A stretch of 51,630 bases of DNA from RGIG5050 sp045636065 (GTDB lineage: Bacteria; Verrucomicrobiota; Kiritimatiellia; RFP12; UBA1067): the NCBI GenBank assembly GCA_045636065.1, contig JAZTWW010000019.1:1-51630 (forward strand). The letters are read 5' to 3'. Each line of letters opens with the position of its first letter. Position 1 is the first letter of the stretch. The notes under the pieces are model-generated. The model did not search any database. It saw nothing but the letters and a program-made list of their open reading frames with translations, and was not told where the DNA came from. Shown piece after piece: positions 16,432 through 24,358 of the stretch. A program made the position numbers and the translations under genes.

Positions 16432-17702
16432 GCTTCGTCTCGACAGAGCCTCTTGCCGCGAGAATGCGCCCGAGATCGCTCGACGAGGTCGTCGGGCAGA
16501 CGCACATCCTCGGCCCCGGCAAGCTCCTGAGGCGCGTCATCGAGGCGGACAGGCTTACGAACGTCATCCTCTTTGGCCCTCCCGGTTGCGGCAAGACGAC
16601 GCTCGCCGAGGTGATCGCCAAGGCGACAAGGCGCAATTTCGTGCGCGCGAGCGGCGTCATATCGAATGTGGCCGAGATAAGGAAGATATGCGATAGGGCC
16701 AGAAACGAGCTTGGCGGGCCAGGGACGATTCTTTTCGTTGACGAGATACACCGCTTCAACAAGGCCCAGCAGGATGTTCTCCTGCCCTACGTCGAGGACG
16801 GCACGGTGATTCTGATCGGCGCGACGACCCACAACCCCTCGATGTTCGTCAACACTCCTCTTACGAGCAGGAGCCTCGTTTTCGAGCTCAATCCTCTTAC
16901 GCCGGCGGAAGTGGCGTCGCTCATGGACCGCGCGCTTTCAGATGAGGATCGGGGCTTGGGGACGATCCCTACAAGGCTCCATGACGATGCAAAGGCGTTC
17001 CTCTCCGAGATATGCGACGGCGATGCAAGGCACGCCTTGACGGCGATAGACGTCGCGGTTAGGTCCACCCCTCCTGGCGAGGACGGCGTAATAGACTTGG
17101 GGCTCGACGTGATCCAGGAGTGCGTACAGCGCCGGATGGTGCAGTACGACAAGAAGGAGGACGGGCACTACGATACCATCTCCGCCTTCATAAAGTCGAT
17201 AAGGGGCAGCGACCCCGATGCAGCCGTGTACTGGCTTGCGAAGATGCTTGTCGCGGGAGAGGATCCGAGGTTCGTTGCAAGGCGGCTTGTGATAAGCGCG
17301 AGCGAGGATATAGGAAACGCCGATCCGCGCGCGCTCACGGTGGCTGTCGCGGCGCTACACGCGGTCGAGTTCGTCGGCATGCCCGAGGCGAGGATATCGC
17401 TCGCGCAGGCGACGACGTACCTTGCGACGGCTCCAAAGTCGAACCGCAGCTACGAGGCCCTTGAGGCGGCGATGTCCGACATCCGCTCTGGTGCCGTGCA
17501 GCCTGTCCCGGAACATCTTAAGAACGTCCATGTCGGTGCGATCGGAAGCTCTACCGACACCGAGTACAAGTATCCGCATTCGTACAAAGACGCATGGGTC
17601 GAGCAGTCATACCTTTCAGTACCCCGCACATACTACATTCCTGGCGAGCAGGGCTACGAGGCCACAATCAAGAAGCGTCTGGAAACCATAAGGGGCTTCT
17701 AA
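16428..17702 (+). CDS. rarA: replication-associated recombination protein RarA (MgsA)
   Basis: AAA+ ATPase that acts at stalled replication forks and single-strand DNA ends. TTG 16428 overlaps the lpxL stop and lies about 5 bases after GGTGGAGG, so I prefer it to GTG 16416; this gives 424 residues. Walker A GPPGCGKTT, Walker B LFVDEIHRFNK, sensor GATTHNPS and the C-terminal MgsA tetramerisation region (SRNYEALEAA-type, here SNRSYEALEAA; then HLKN) are clear. It is the last gene of the run that begins with alaS. Confidence 0.93.
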   Translation: MSFVSTEPLAARMRPRSLDEVVGQTHILGPGKLLRRVIEADRLTNVILFGPPGCGKTTLAEVIAKATRRNFVRASGVISNVAEIRKICDRARNELGGPGTILFVDEIHRFNKAQQDVLLPYVEDGTVILIGATTHNPSMFVNTPLTSRSLVFELNPLTPAEVASLMDRALSDEDRGLGTIPTRLHDDAKAFLSEICDGDARHALTAIDVAVRSTPPGEDGVIDLGLDVIQECVQRRMVQYDKKEDGHYDTISAFIKSIRGSDPDAAVYWLAKMLVAGEDPRFVARRLVISASEDIGNADPRALTVAVAALHAVEFVGMPEARISLAQATTYLATAPKSNRSYEALEAAMSDIRSGAVQPVPEHLKNVHVGAIGSSTDTEYKYPHSYKDAWVEQSYLSVPRTYYIPGEQGYEATIKKRLETIRGF

Positions 17703-17706
17703 GCCC

Positions 17707-17762
17707 ACATACTGGATACTGAACACTGAATACTGGATATTGGATACTGAATACTGAATACT
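17707..17762 (-). repeat. CAGTATCC repeat, inverted orientation
   Basis: About seven units of GGATACTGAA/TACTGGATA form on the plus strand, directly after the rarA stop and before tRNA-Tyr. Same family as at 906-943 and 18586-18630. Confidence 0.65.
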
Positions 17763-17768
17763 TTGAAA

Positions 17769-17854
17769 TGGTGGTGGGGCAAGGATTCGAACCTTGGAAG
17801 GCGTTAGCCAGCAGATTTACAGTCTGCCCTCGTTGACCGCTTGAGTATCCCACC
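17769..17854 (-). tRNA. tRNA-Tyr (GTA)
   Basis: 86 nt including an encoded 3' CCA. Anticodon GTA in the loop CTGTAAA, long variable arm as expected for tRNA-Tyr, T-arm GGTTCGAATCC. The acceptor stem pairs GGTGGG with CCCACC. It lies 37 bases downstream of tRNA-Leu on the same strand, so both probably share one transcript. Confidence 0.95.
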
Positions 17855-17891
17855 GGTTTTCCAGCCATCCGGAACCTGTGTTCCGTTTGAA

Positions 17892-17976
17892 TGGTGCTCG
17901 GGGCGGGACTCGAACCCGCAAGGATCTCTCCACATGCACCTCAAGCATGCGTGTCTGCCAATTTCACCACCCGAGC
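17892..17976 (-). tRNA. tRNA-Leu (GAG)
   Basis: 85 nt including CCA. Acceptor GCTCGGG/CCCGAGC; anticodon stem CATGC/GCATG around the loop TTGAGGT gives GAG, reading CUC/CUU codons; long variable arm; T-arm GGTTCGAGTCC. Confidence 0.95.
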
Positions 17977-17995
17977 AGGCGTGAAAACGTGTGGT

Positions 17996-18024
17996 AGTAT
18001 ACCAAATACTTCCGCAGATTGCAA
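17996..18024 (-). promoter_or_regulatory. promoter of the tRNA-Leu/tRNA-Tyr transcript
   Basis: Minus strand TTGCAA (18024-18019), 17-bp spacer, TATACT (18001-17996), with TGG before the -10 and GCGGAA in the spacer. Confidence 0.7.
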
Positions 18025-18066
18025 GCACCATTTTCAACTTTTTGCAAAAAGCGGAAATTCCGGCGT

Positions 18067-18567
18067 TTAACGGTCCCGGGGGGAGTAGATAATGCCCTGG
18101 CGGGCCATGTATGCCTTGAGGACCGCCTCGCCTTCGGCCTCCAGGATCGGCCCCTCGACCGAAATGCCGCGCTTGGAGAGCTCATCGCGCCAGCTTGGCT
18201 TGAATCCCTCGTCAAAGCCGGTGATCCTCTCGACTGAAGCCGTGGATACGCCGTATACGACCCGCTCGATGCCGCTCCAGAGGATTCCGCCGAGGCACAT
18301 CATGCAAGGCTCGGCCGTCGTAAAAAGCGTAAGACCCTTACCCGCAAGGTTCCACGTCCCCAAGGCCTTCTCCGCGGCCGCTATGGCGTTCATCTCGGCA
18401 TGGGCGTGGCTTATCCCGGACTTTACGACGCTGTTGGCGGCCTCGGCCACGATCTTCCCTTCGCCGTCCACCACGGCGGCGAGGAAAGGGCCGCACCCGT
18501 CCCCTGATTCGATAAGCCCGAGAAGCCGGCTCTGTAGAGAGGCCATCATTTCGTTTGAGTCAAACAT
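18067..18567 (-). CDS. cytidine/guanine deaminase-family nucleobase deaminase
   Basis: 166 residues; ATG 18567 follows AAAGGAG on the minus strand. Zinc site of the cytidine deaminase superfamily: HAEMNAI and TTAEPCMMCLGG. The tail carries GFDEGF, which resembles the Bacillus guanine deaminase GuaD more than TadA, so guanine to xanthine conversion is the best guess; tRNA adenosine deamination or a related purine substrate cannot be excluded. Cytoplasmic. It lies between the histidine kinase and the tRNAs on the minus strand, separated from the kinase by ~90 bases of CAGTATCC repeat. Confidence 0.75.
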   Translation of the reverse strand: MFDSNEMMASLQSRLLGLIESGDGCGPFLAAVVDGEGKIVAEAANSVVKSGISHAHAEMNAIAAAEKALGTWNLAGKGLTLFTTAEPCMMCLGGILWSGIERVVYGVSTASVERITGFDEGFKPSWRDELSKRGISVEGPILEAEGEAVLKAYMARQGIIYSPRDR

Positions 18568-18585
18568 CTAGACGCTCCTTTGGTA

Positions 18586-18630
18586 GTATCCAGTATCCAA
18601 CAGCCAGTATTCAGTATCCAGTATCCAATA
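18586..18630 (+). repeat. CAGTATCC repeat, third copy
   Basis: Degenerate CAGTATCC/CAGTATT units between the histidine kinase stop and the deaminase start. Confidence 0.6.
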
Positions 18631-18657
18631 GAGAGAAATTTTTTATTGGCTGCTGGG

Positions 18658-20496
18658 TTATTTGTTGACTGAAGTGAAGGTGTCGACGAGCTTGGCGTAG
18701 GTGAGAGGCTTTAGAAGAACGCCGTTGAAGAGGTCGTGCCTGGCGTCTCCGTGGAACTCCGTGTCGGCCGTGACCGCAAAGACGGGAATGGCGCTTATGC
18801 GGGGATCGGCTCTAAGCTTCTCTATGAACTCCATGCCGTTCATGTTGGGCATCCAGAAGTCCGTGAAGACGAAGTCGTAAGCCTTGCCGGCCTTGCTTGC
18901 CGAATCGAGTTCCGAAAGCGCCTCGGCGCCGTCGCACGCCTGGCCGATTGATTCTACGCCAGCCTTCTTGAGGAATGCCGTGAGAACGGAACGGTTCACC
19001 GGGGAGTCGTCCACGACAAGCACATGATGCGGCAGCTGCGCGGGCCTGCCGGCCTCTTCACGCACGGCGGCCGGAACCTCTTTGGTGTTGCACTCTTCCA
19101 CGCCGGGGATGCGGACCTTGAAGGTCGAACCTTTCCATGGCTCGCTCTCGACGACGAGCTCTCCTCCCATCGTCTCGGCAAGGCTCTTGCAGATGGAAAG
19201 CCCGAGCCCCGTTCCCGCGGCCCTGTCGGCGGCATGGTTCGTGTCCTGGATCTGGACGAACGGCTCGAGGATGCGCGTAAGCATGTCGGGCGCGATGCCG
19301 CAGCCGGTGTCGGCGACCGAAACCTCAAGATTCGAGCCGGAATACGATGCTGCAACGGTGATCGATCCGCGCGAGGTGAACTTGACGGCGTTGCCGACGA
19401 GGTTGAAGAGAATCTGGCGGAAGCGGTGCTCGTCCAGCATGACGGCAGGCACCTCATCCGTCATGTTCCTGAGTTCTATTCCCTTTCCGGCCGCAACCAT
19501 CCGGAACGACGCGAACACCTCTTCGGCCAGCCGGGGAAGCTTGAGCGGCGCCGGCTTGAGAATCATCTTCCCCGCGTCCAGCTTCGCGAGGTCAAGAACG
19601 TCGTTCACAAGCTGAAGGAGCGTCGTGCCGCTTGCGCGGATGGATTCGAGGGCTTCATCCTTCTCCTCCTTGTCCAGCGAGCCGGACTGGAGAAGCTCCG
19701 AATAGCCGAGGATCGCGTTCAAGGGAGTGCGGATGTCGTGGCTCACTATGCTGAAGAACATGCTCCGGGCCTTTTCGGCCTCGCGGGCGCGCTTGAGGGC
19801 GTTCTCAAGTTCCGCCGTATGCTTTGCGCTCTGCTCCTCCTGGATGACGAAAACGTGCATGAAGCTTATTGAGATGAGGCATCCGAGCGAGGTGAACGGC
19901 GTAAGTGGCCAGGCCACCTGGAGGATGATCGCCGCAGAAACGGTGATGCAGAAGAGGAGCACCATTGCGCTTCTTCTCCGGAGGGTGTCGCGGCTCTTGA
20001 TCGACTGCACCAGCACGGCGGCCGCGATGAAGAAGTTGTAGGCTACGAGGAAGGAGAACGCAAGATACCGTTTCTCGCCTATGAAATACGTGCCCTGCTC
20101 GTCGAAATAGAAGAAGCAGTTGTTGAAGACGTTCGCCACCATCAATACGATGTTGAGGACAAGAAGCGCTCCACCGTACCATGTGAGCGCGCGTGTCGTC
20201 CATTTGCCCAGATTTAGGTAGGCTGAGATGAAGCGCTGGAGCATGAAGACGAATGCGACAAGGGAGAGGAAATAGAGTATCGTATCTATATACAGGGCGC
20301 GCGTCCAGCCGAGCCCGGCAAGTATGCCCCACGCCGCATCGGAGAAGTAGTATGCCAGAACGCCCTTCAAGAAGCCGCGGTAATATACGACATAGGCGGC
20401 GGCTTCTTTTCTGCGCCTGAAGAGCAGTTTGAAGTCCGTTATGAGGGTTATCGCTAACGCCGCGAGCGAGAACGTTGAATATAGGTAGTCCTGCAT
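18658..20496 (-). CDS. membrane hybrid histidine kinase with C-terminal receiver
   Basis: 612 residues from ATG 20496. Six or seven hydrophobic segments fill about 1-225 with no extracellular sensor domain of note. A short coiled coil leads into HisKA (phospho-His in SHDIRTPLN near 252). The HATPase domain (NLVGNAVKFT, DTGCGIA, GTGLGLSI) and a receiver (VVDDS near 491, phospho-Asp in FTDFWMP near 544, Lys in LLKPLT) follow. No partner regulator gene is adjacent. The promoter lies only 9 bases before the ATG, so a leaderless or nearly leaderless mRNA is expected; I reject longer starts because they would lie upstream of the -10. Confidence 0.9.
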   Translation of the reverse strand: MQDYLYSTFSLAALAITLITDFKLLFRRRKEAAAYVVYYRGFLKGVLAYYFSDAAWGILAGLGWTRALYIDTILYFLSLVAFVFMLQRFISAYLNLGKWTTRALTWYGGALLVLNIVLMVANVFNNCFFYFDEQGTYFIGEKRYLAFSFLVAYNFFIAAAVLVQSIKSRDTLRRRSAMVLLFCITVSAAIILQVAWPLTPFTSLGCLISISFMHVFVIQEEQSAKHTAELENALKRAREAEKARSMFFSIVSHDIRTPLNAILGYSELLQSGSLDKEEKDEALESIRASGTTLLQLVNDVLDLAKLDAGKMILKPAPLKLPRLAEEVFASFRMVAAGKGIELRNMTDEVPAVMLDEHRFRQILFNLVGNAVKFTSRGSITVAASYSGSNLEVSVADTGCGIAPDMLTRILEPFVQIQDTNHAADRAAGTGLGLSICKSLAETMGGELVVESEPWKGSTFKVRIPGVEECNTKEVPAAVREEAGRPAQLPHHVLVVDDSPVNRSVLTAFLKKAGVESIGQACDGAEALSELDSASKAGKAYDFVFTDFWMPNMNGMEFIEKLRADPRISAIPVFAVTADTEFHGDARHDLFNGVLLKPLTYAKLVDTFTSVNK

Positions 20497-20505
20497 AGGC
20501 CTAAC

Positions 20506-20535
20506 ATTGTACCATATCGGCATGTTGGATTGCAA
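20506..20535 (-). promoter_or_regulatory. histidine kinase promoter, near-leaderless
   Basis: Minus strand TTGCAA (20535-20530), 18-bp spacer, TACAAT (20511-20506), preceded by TGG. The expected transcription start is within about 3 bases of the ATG at 20496. Confidence 0.6.
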
Positions 20536-20618
20536 GTTCAAAAATCGTGGTTGCAATAAGCGGGCGCTTGTGTTAGACTAATGGTGTAAATTCCAGCGGA
20601 TTTTCGGAAGGGATCGAA

Positions 20619-21854
20619 ATGAGAAGAATCGCATATATCGCCTTTGCGCTCTTTGCCTTTGGCTGCTGCACCGTCTATGGTGCGGATCCTTACGGCTCGA
20701 TGACTCCTGAGGGGATGCTCTCATGTGCCGAGAAGGTCTGGTGCATGCGCGATCAGGGGAAGATGAACGGTGTAGCTGCGGTGCGCATGTGCGATGACCT
20801 TATTGCGCAGAACCCCAAGCTTTCCAAGACGGATGACGGCCGAAAGCTCCTTGCCAAAATACACCTTCTTCTTGGCGAAATCTACTCCAAGGGGGAGGGT
20901 GGCGTAAACAAGGACGACACCAAGGCCACCCAGAATCTCATCGAGGCGGCGACTCTTGGCGAGGTTGACGTCGCATGGGCGGCGGTCAATCTGGCGTCCC
21001 ATGCCGGGCTTGTCGACTGCACGACAAAGTGCGCCATCATTGCCGCGCAGAAGAGCGAGGCCAAGCAGAAGGTCGAGGCCGCCGCTACGATCGCGAGGAA
21101 CGACGCCAAGGCCGGCGAAGTGCGCGAGATAGTCCTTCCCGGCGGCGCGAAGATACAGATGGTGTACTGCCCGCCCGGAGAGTTCATCATGGGAAGCCCT
21201 CTTGGAGAGGACGGGCGCGACGCCGACGAGGTCCAGCACCGCGTGTGCCTCACGAAGGGGTTCTGGCTCGGCAAGTACGAGGTGACGCAGGAGCAGTGGC
21301 GCAGCGTCATGGGCAGGAACCCGTCGCACTTCAGGGGTGATGAGAAGCGCCCCGTCGAGCGCATCTCCTGGGAGGACTGCCAGAGGTTCGTAAAGAAGAT
21401 CAACGAGATGTACGAATGCGGCGCGCGCCTCCCCACCGAGGCCGAATGGGAATACGCCTGCCGCGCGGGAACGACTACAGCCTACAGCTGGGGCAATTCA
21501 CTCAACGGCGACAAGGCCAACTGCAACGGCGACTTCCCGTGCGGAACCGCCACGCGCGGTCCGTACTTCAGGGGCACGACGACAGTCGGGCGCTACAGCC
21601 CCAACCCCTGGGGCTTCTACGACATGCACGGCAACGTCTACGAGTGGTGCGAGGACAGGTGCGCCGACTATCCCTCGGACGGCGATGCGACGGATCCCGT
21701 CGGTCCGCCCACCGGCTGCTGCCGCGTCCTTCGCAGCGGCTGCTGGAACTACGGCGCGCGCTTCTGCCGCAGCGCCAACCGCATCAGGAACACGCCCACC
21801 ACCGCAAGCCACCGCGAGGGCATGCGCCTCTGCTGCGACAGGATCCCCAAGTGA
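20619..21854 (+). CDS. secreted formylglycine-generating-enzyme (SUMF1)-like protein
   Basis: 411 residues with a signal peptide (about 1-21, ending VYG-AD). Residues ~30-170 form a helical, Sel1/TPR-like region. The C-terminal ~240 residues are an FGE-sulfatase domain: PPGEFIMGSPLGEDGRD, WLGKYEVTQEQW, RLPTEAEWEYACRAGT, NPWGFYDMHGNVYEWCED and RNTPTTASHREGMRLC. Many such proteins are not sulfatase activators and serve other surface roles. The activator's C-terminal catalytic cysteine pair is not clearly present, so the reaction is left open. It is divergent from the histidine kinase, from which it is separated by ~120 bases. Confidence 0.85.
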   Translation: MRRIAYIAFALFAFGCCTVYGADPYGSMTPEGMLSCAEKVWCMRDQGKMNGVAAVRMCDDLIAQNPKLSKTDDGRKLLAKIHLLLGEIYSKGEGGVNKDDTKATQNLIEAATLGEVDVAWAAVNLASHAGLVDCTTKCAIIAAQKSEAKQKVEAAATIARNDAKAGEVREIVLPGGAKIQMVYCPPGEFIMGSPLGEDGRDADEVQHRVCLTKGFWLGKYEVTQEQWRSVMGRNPSHFRGDEKRPVERISWEDCQRFVKKINEMYECGARLPTEAEWEYACRAGTTTAYSWGNSLNGDKANCNGDFPCGTATRGPYFRGTTTVGRYSPNPWGFYDMHGNVYEWCEDRCADYPSDGDATDPVGPPTGCCRVLRSGCWNYGARFCRSANRIRNTPTTASHREGMRLCCDRIPK

Positions 21855-21872
21855 TCCTTCTTTAGCCCCTAT

Positions 21873-21913
21873 TTCCGGCGGATGAGAGATTGTGCTTGAT
21901 TTTTCCGCCGGAA
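21873..21913. promoter_or_regulatory. inverted repeat overlapping the tRNA-Lys promoter
   Basis: TTCCGGCGGA (21873-21882) and its complement TCCGCCGGAA (21904-21913) with a 21-base loop. The right arm lies between the -35 and -10 of the tRNA-Lys promoter. It might end transcription from the upstream gene or be an operator. Confidence 0.4.
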
Positions 21914-21924
21914 TATGGTTTAAT
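21896..21924 (+). promoter_or_regulatory. tRNA-Lys promoter
   Basis: TTGATT (21896-21901), 17-bp spacer, TTTAAT (21919-21924) with TGG before the -10 and GCCGGAATA in the spacer. Its -35 region (TTGATTTTTC) matches that of fusA downstream. Confidence 0.65.
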
Positions 21925-21945
21925 ACGCACGATTTTTTCCGACCT

Positions 21946-22021
21946 CGGACTGTAGCTCAGTTGGTAGAGCACGACACTTTTAATGTTGGGGTCGCGGGTC
22001 CGATCCCCGCCAGTCCGACCA
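21946..22021 (+). tRNA. tRNA-Lys (TTT)
   Basis: 76 nt including encoded CCA. Acceptor CGGACTG/CAGTCCG, D-arm GCTCAGTTGGTAGAGC, anticodon TTT in CTTTTAA, T-arm GGGTCCGATCCCC. Confidence 0.95.
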
Positions 22022-22070
22022 CTTCCGTCCGCCCAGGAGCGTCCCGGTTCCACACGCTCAAACTTTCTTC

Positions 22071-22099
22071 TTGATTTTTCGGCGGGGACATAGTATACT
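22071..22099 (+). promoter_or_regulatory. fusA promoter
   Basis: TTGATT (22071-22076), 17-bp spacer, TATACT (22094-22099). The -35 flank TTGATTTTTC is shared with the tRNA-Lys promoter. Confidence 0.7.
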
Positions 22100-22131
22100 T
22101 TACCAACTTTTCAAACCACTAGGAGTATCAA

Positions 22132-24234
22132 ATGGCAGCTAAAGTGTTTCCGCTAGAGCGTGTGCGCAACTTCGGCATCATGGCTCATATCGACGGCGGC
22201 AAGACGACCACGTCCGAACGCATCCTTTTCTATTCGGGCAAGAACTACAAGATCGGTGAAGTGCATGATGGCGCCGCCACGATGGACTTCATGGTCCAGG
22301 AGCAGGAGCGCGGCATCACGATCCAGTCGGCCGCCACGTGCGTCATGTGGGGCGACTACCGCCTCTCCCTCATCGATACCCCCGGACACGTCGACTTCAC
22401 CGCAGAGGTCGAGCGCTCGCTGCGCGTTCTTGACGGAGCCGTCGCGCTCTACTGCGCAGTCGGCGGCGTCCAGCCCCAGTCCGAGCAGGTCTGGCGCCAG
22501 AGCGAGAAGTACAAGGTGCCCAAGATCGCGTTCGTCAACAAGATGGACCGCATCGGCGCGAACTTCTACTCCGTCATGGAGCAGATGAAGAACCAGCTCG
22601 GCGCGAACCCCGTTCCGATGGTTCTCCCGATCGGCGCCGGCGACACGTTCGACGGCATCGTCGATCTCATCAAGATGAAGGCCCTCCGCTACGACATGAA
22701 GAGCCTCGGCAAGAACATCATCGAGGAGGAGATCCCCGCCGACATGGTGGAGAAGGCCGAGGAGTACCGCCAGAAGATGATCGAGTCCGCCGCCGAGCAG
22801 GACGAAGAGCTGATGAACAAGTTCTTCGAGGAAGGCACGCTCAGCGACGAGGAGATCAAGCGCGGCATCCGCAAGGGCTGCATGGCCCGCGCGATCACGC
22901 CGGCGTTCTGCGGCTCCGCGTTCAAGGACAAGGGTGTCCAGCAGCTCCTCGACGGCGTCTGCGACTACCTCCCCTCGCCTCTCGACGCGGGTGACGCGGT
23001 TTCGGCCGACGATCCCTCCCAGAAGCGCGCCCCGAGCGACAGCGAGCCTTTCTGCGGCCTTGCGTTCAAGATCATGAACGATCCGAAGTCCGGCGGCCGC
23101 ATCACGTTCGTGCGCGTCTACTCGGGCATTCTCAAGCTCGGCGAGGAGATGCTCGACTCGACGATCGACCGCGAGCAGAGGATCAGCCGTCTCTTCCGCA
23201 TGCACGCAAACCACCAGGAGCCGATCGACGAGGCTCATGCCGGCGACATCGTCGCCTGCGTCGGCCTCTCCGAGACGCGCACCGGCGATACGCTCTGCGA
23301 TCCCGAGCATCCGATCACCCTCGAGTCCATCGACTTCCCCGCGCCGGTCATCTCCGTCGCCGTCAAGCCGAAGAGCCGTCAGGACAACGAAAAGCTCGGC
23401 GTCGCCCTCCACGCCCTCGCGATGGAAGACCCGACCTTCGTCGTCAGCTTCGACCAGGAGACGAGCGAGACGATCATCGCCGGCATGGGCGAGCTCTACC
23501 TCGAAGTCATCGTCGACCGCCTCAAGCGCGAATTCCGCGTCGAGTGCGACGTGGGCGCCCCGCAGGTCGCCTACCGCGAGACGATCCGCAAGAGCATCGA
23601 GAACGAGTACAAGCACGTCAAGCAGTCCGGTGGTCGCGGTCAGTACGCTCACGTCTGCCTCAGGCTCGAACCGCAGGAGCCCGGCAAGGGCTTCGAGTTC
23701 GTCAACGAGGTCAAGGGCGGCGTCATCCCGACCGAGTACATCCCGGCCGTTGAGAAGGGCGTCAAGAAGGCTCTTGAAGCCGGTCCTCTCGCGGGCTTCC
23801 CCGTCGTGGACGTCAAGGCGACAGTGTACTTCGGCTCCTACCACGAAGTCGACTCGAACGAATTCGCGTTCGTCGAGTGCGCGCGCCAGTGCTTCAAGCA
23901 GGCGTTCCTCAAGGGCAACCCGCAGCTCCTCGAACCGATGATGGATGTCGAAGTCGTCGTTCCCGAGCAGTACATGGGCGCCGCCAACGGCACGATCAAC
24001 CAGCGCCGCGGCCGCGTCGAGAACATGGACGACCGCGCGGGCGTCAAGCTCATCAAGGCGATCGTCCCGCTCGGCGAGATGTTCGGCTACTCGAACGCGA
24101 TCCGCACCGTCACGCAGGGCCGTGGCACGTTCACGATGATCTTCAAGCAGTACGAGCCCGTTCCGGCCTCTATCTCCAAGGAAGTCATCGAGAAGCGCGT
24201 CAAGGAGGGCAAGGTCCGCGTCACCGAGGACTGA
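22132..24234 (+). CDS. fusA: elongation factor G
   Basis: GTPase that drives ribosomal translocation and, with recycling factor, ribosome recycling. 700 residues, full length. ATG 22132 follows AGGAG at 22121. G1 reads AHIDGGKTTTSERIL, with Gly where most EF-G have Ala (AHIDAGKTT); the P-loop consensus is still met. G2 EQERGITI, G3 DTPGHVDF, G4 NKMD and the domain IV/V region are normal. It is transcribed alone, with its own promoter and terminator. Confidence 0.97.
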   Translation: MAAKVFPLERVRNFGIMAHIDGGKTTTSERILFYSGKNYKIGEVHDGAATMDFMVQEQERGITIQSAATCVMWGDYRLSLIDTPGHVDFTAEVERSLRVLDGAVALYCAVGGVQPQSEQVWRQSEKYKVPKIAFVNKMDRIGANFYSVMEQMKNQLGANPVPMVLPIGAGDTFDGIVDLIKMKALRYDMKSLGKNIIEEEIPADMVEKAEEYRQKMIESAAEQDEELMNKFFEEGTLSDEEIKRGIRKGCMARAITPAFCGSAFKDKGVQQLLDGVCDYLPSPLDAGDAVSADDPSQKRAPSDSEPFCGLAFKIMNDPKSGGRITFVRVYSGILKLGEEMLDSTIDREQRISRLFRMHANHQEPIDEAHAGDIVACVGLSETRTGDTLCDPEHPITLESIDFPAPVISVAVKPKSRQDNEKLGVALHALAMEDPTFVVSFDQETSETIIAGMGELYLEVIVDRLKREFRVECDVGAPQVAYRETIRKSIENEYKHVKQSGGRGQYAHVCLRLEPQEPGKGFEFVNEVKGGVIPTEYIPAVEKGVKKALEAGPLAGFPVVDVKATVYFGSYHEVDSNEFAFVECARQCFKQAFLKGNPQLLEPMMDVEVVVPEQYMGAANGTINQRRGRVENMDDRAGVKLIKAIVPLGEMFGYSNAIRTVTQGRGTFTMIFKQYEPVPASISKEVIEKRVKEGKVRVTED

Positions 24235-24261
24235 GGCGTCTCCGTCGCGATCCAAGTCAAA

Positions 24262-24289
24262 GGAGGCGTCCCTTTCCGGGGGCGCCTCC
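24262..24289 (+). terminator. fusA terminator
   Basis: An 11-bp GC-rich stem (24262-24272 with 24279-24289, one G-U) and a six-base loop, followed by GTTGCAATTT. Confidence 0.75.
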
Positions 24290-24343
24290 GTTGCAATTTG
24301 TAGGGAACGGCTGATTTTTCAAGTGCAGGCCGGTTAGAAATAT

Positions 24344-24351
24344 GGTATAAT
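24344..24351 (+). promoter_or_regulatory. extended -10 promoter of the nfnA operon, leaderless
   Basis: TATAAT at 24346-24351 preceded by TGG; no recognisable -35 at 17 bp. Only seven bases separate the -10 from the ATG at 24359, so transcription should start at or next to the start codon and no ribosome-binding site can be transcribed. Confidence 0.65.
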
Positions 24352-24358
24352 ACACCCC

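Noticed and set aside
22153..24255. A 700-codon open frame antisense to fusA
   Set aside because: A GC-rich shadow of a certain gene; sequence is Asp/Leu/Val/Arg-biased with no motifs.
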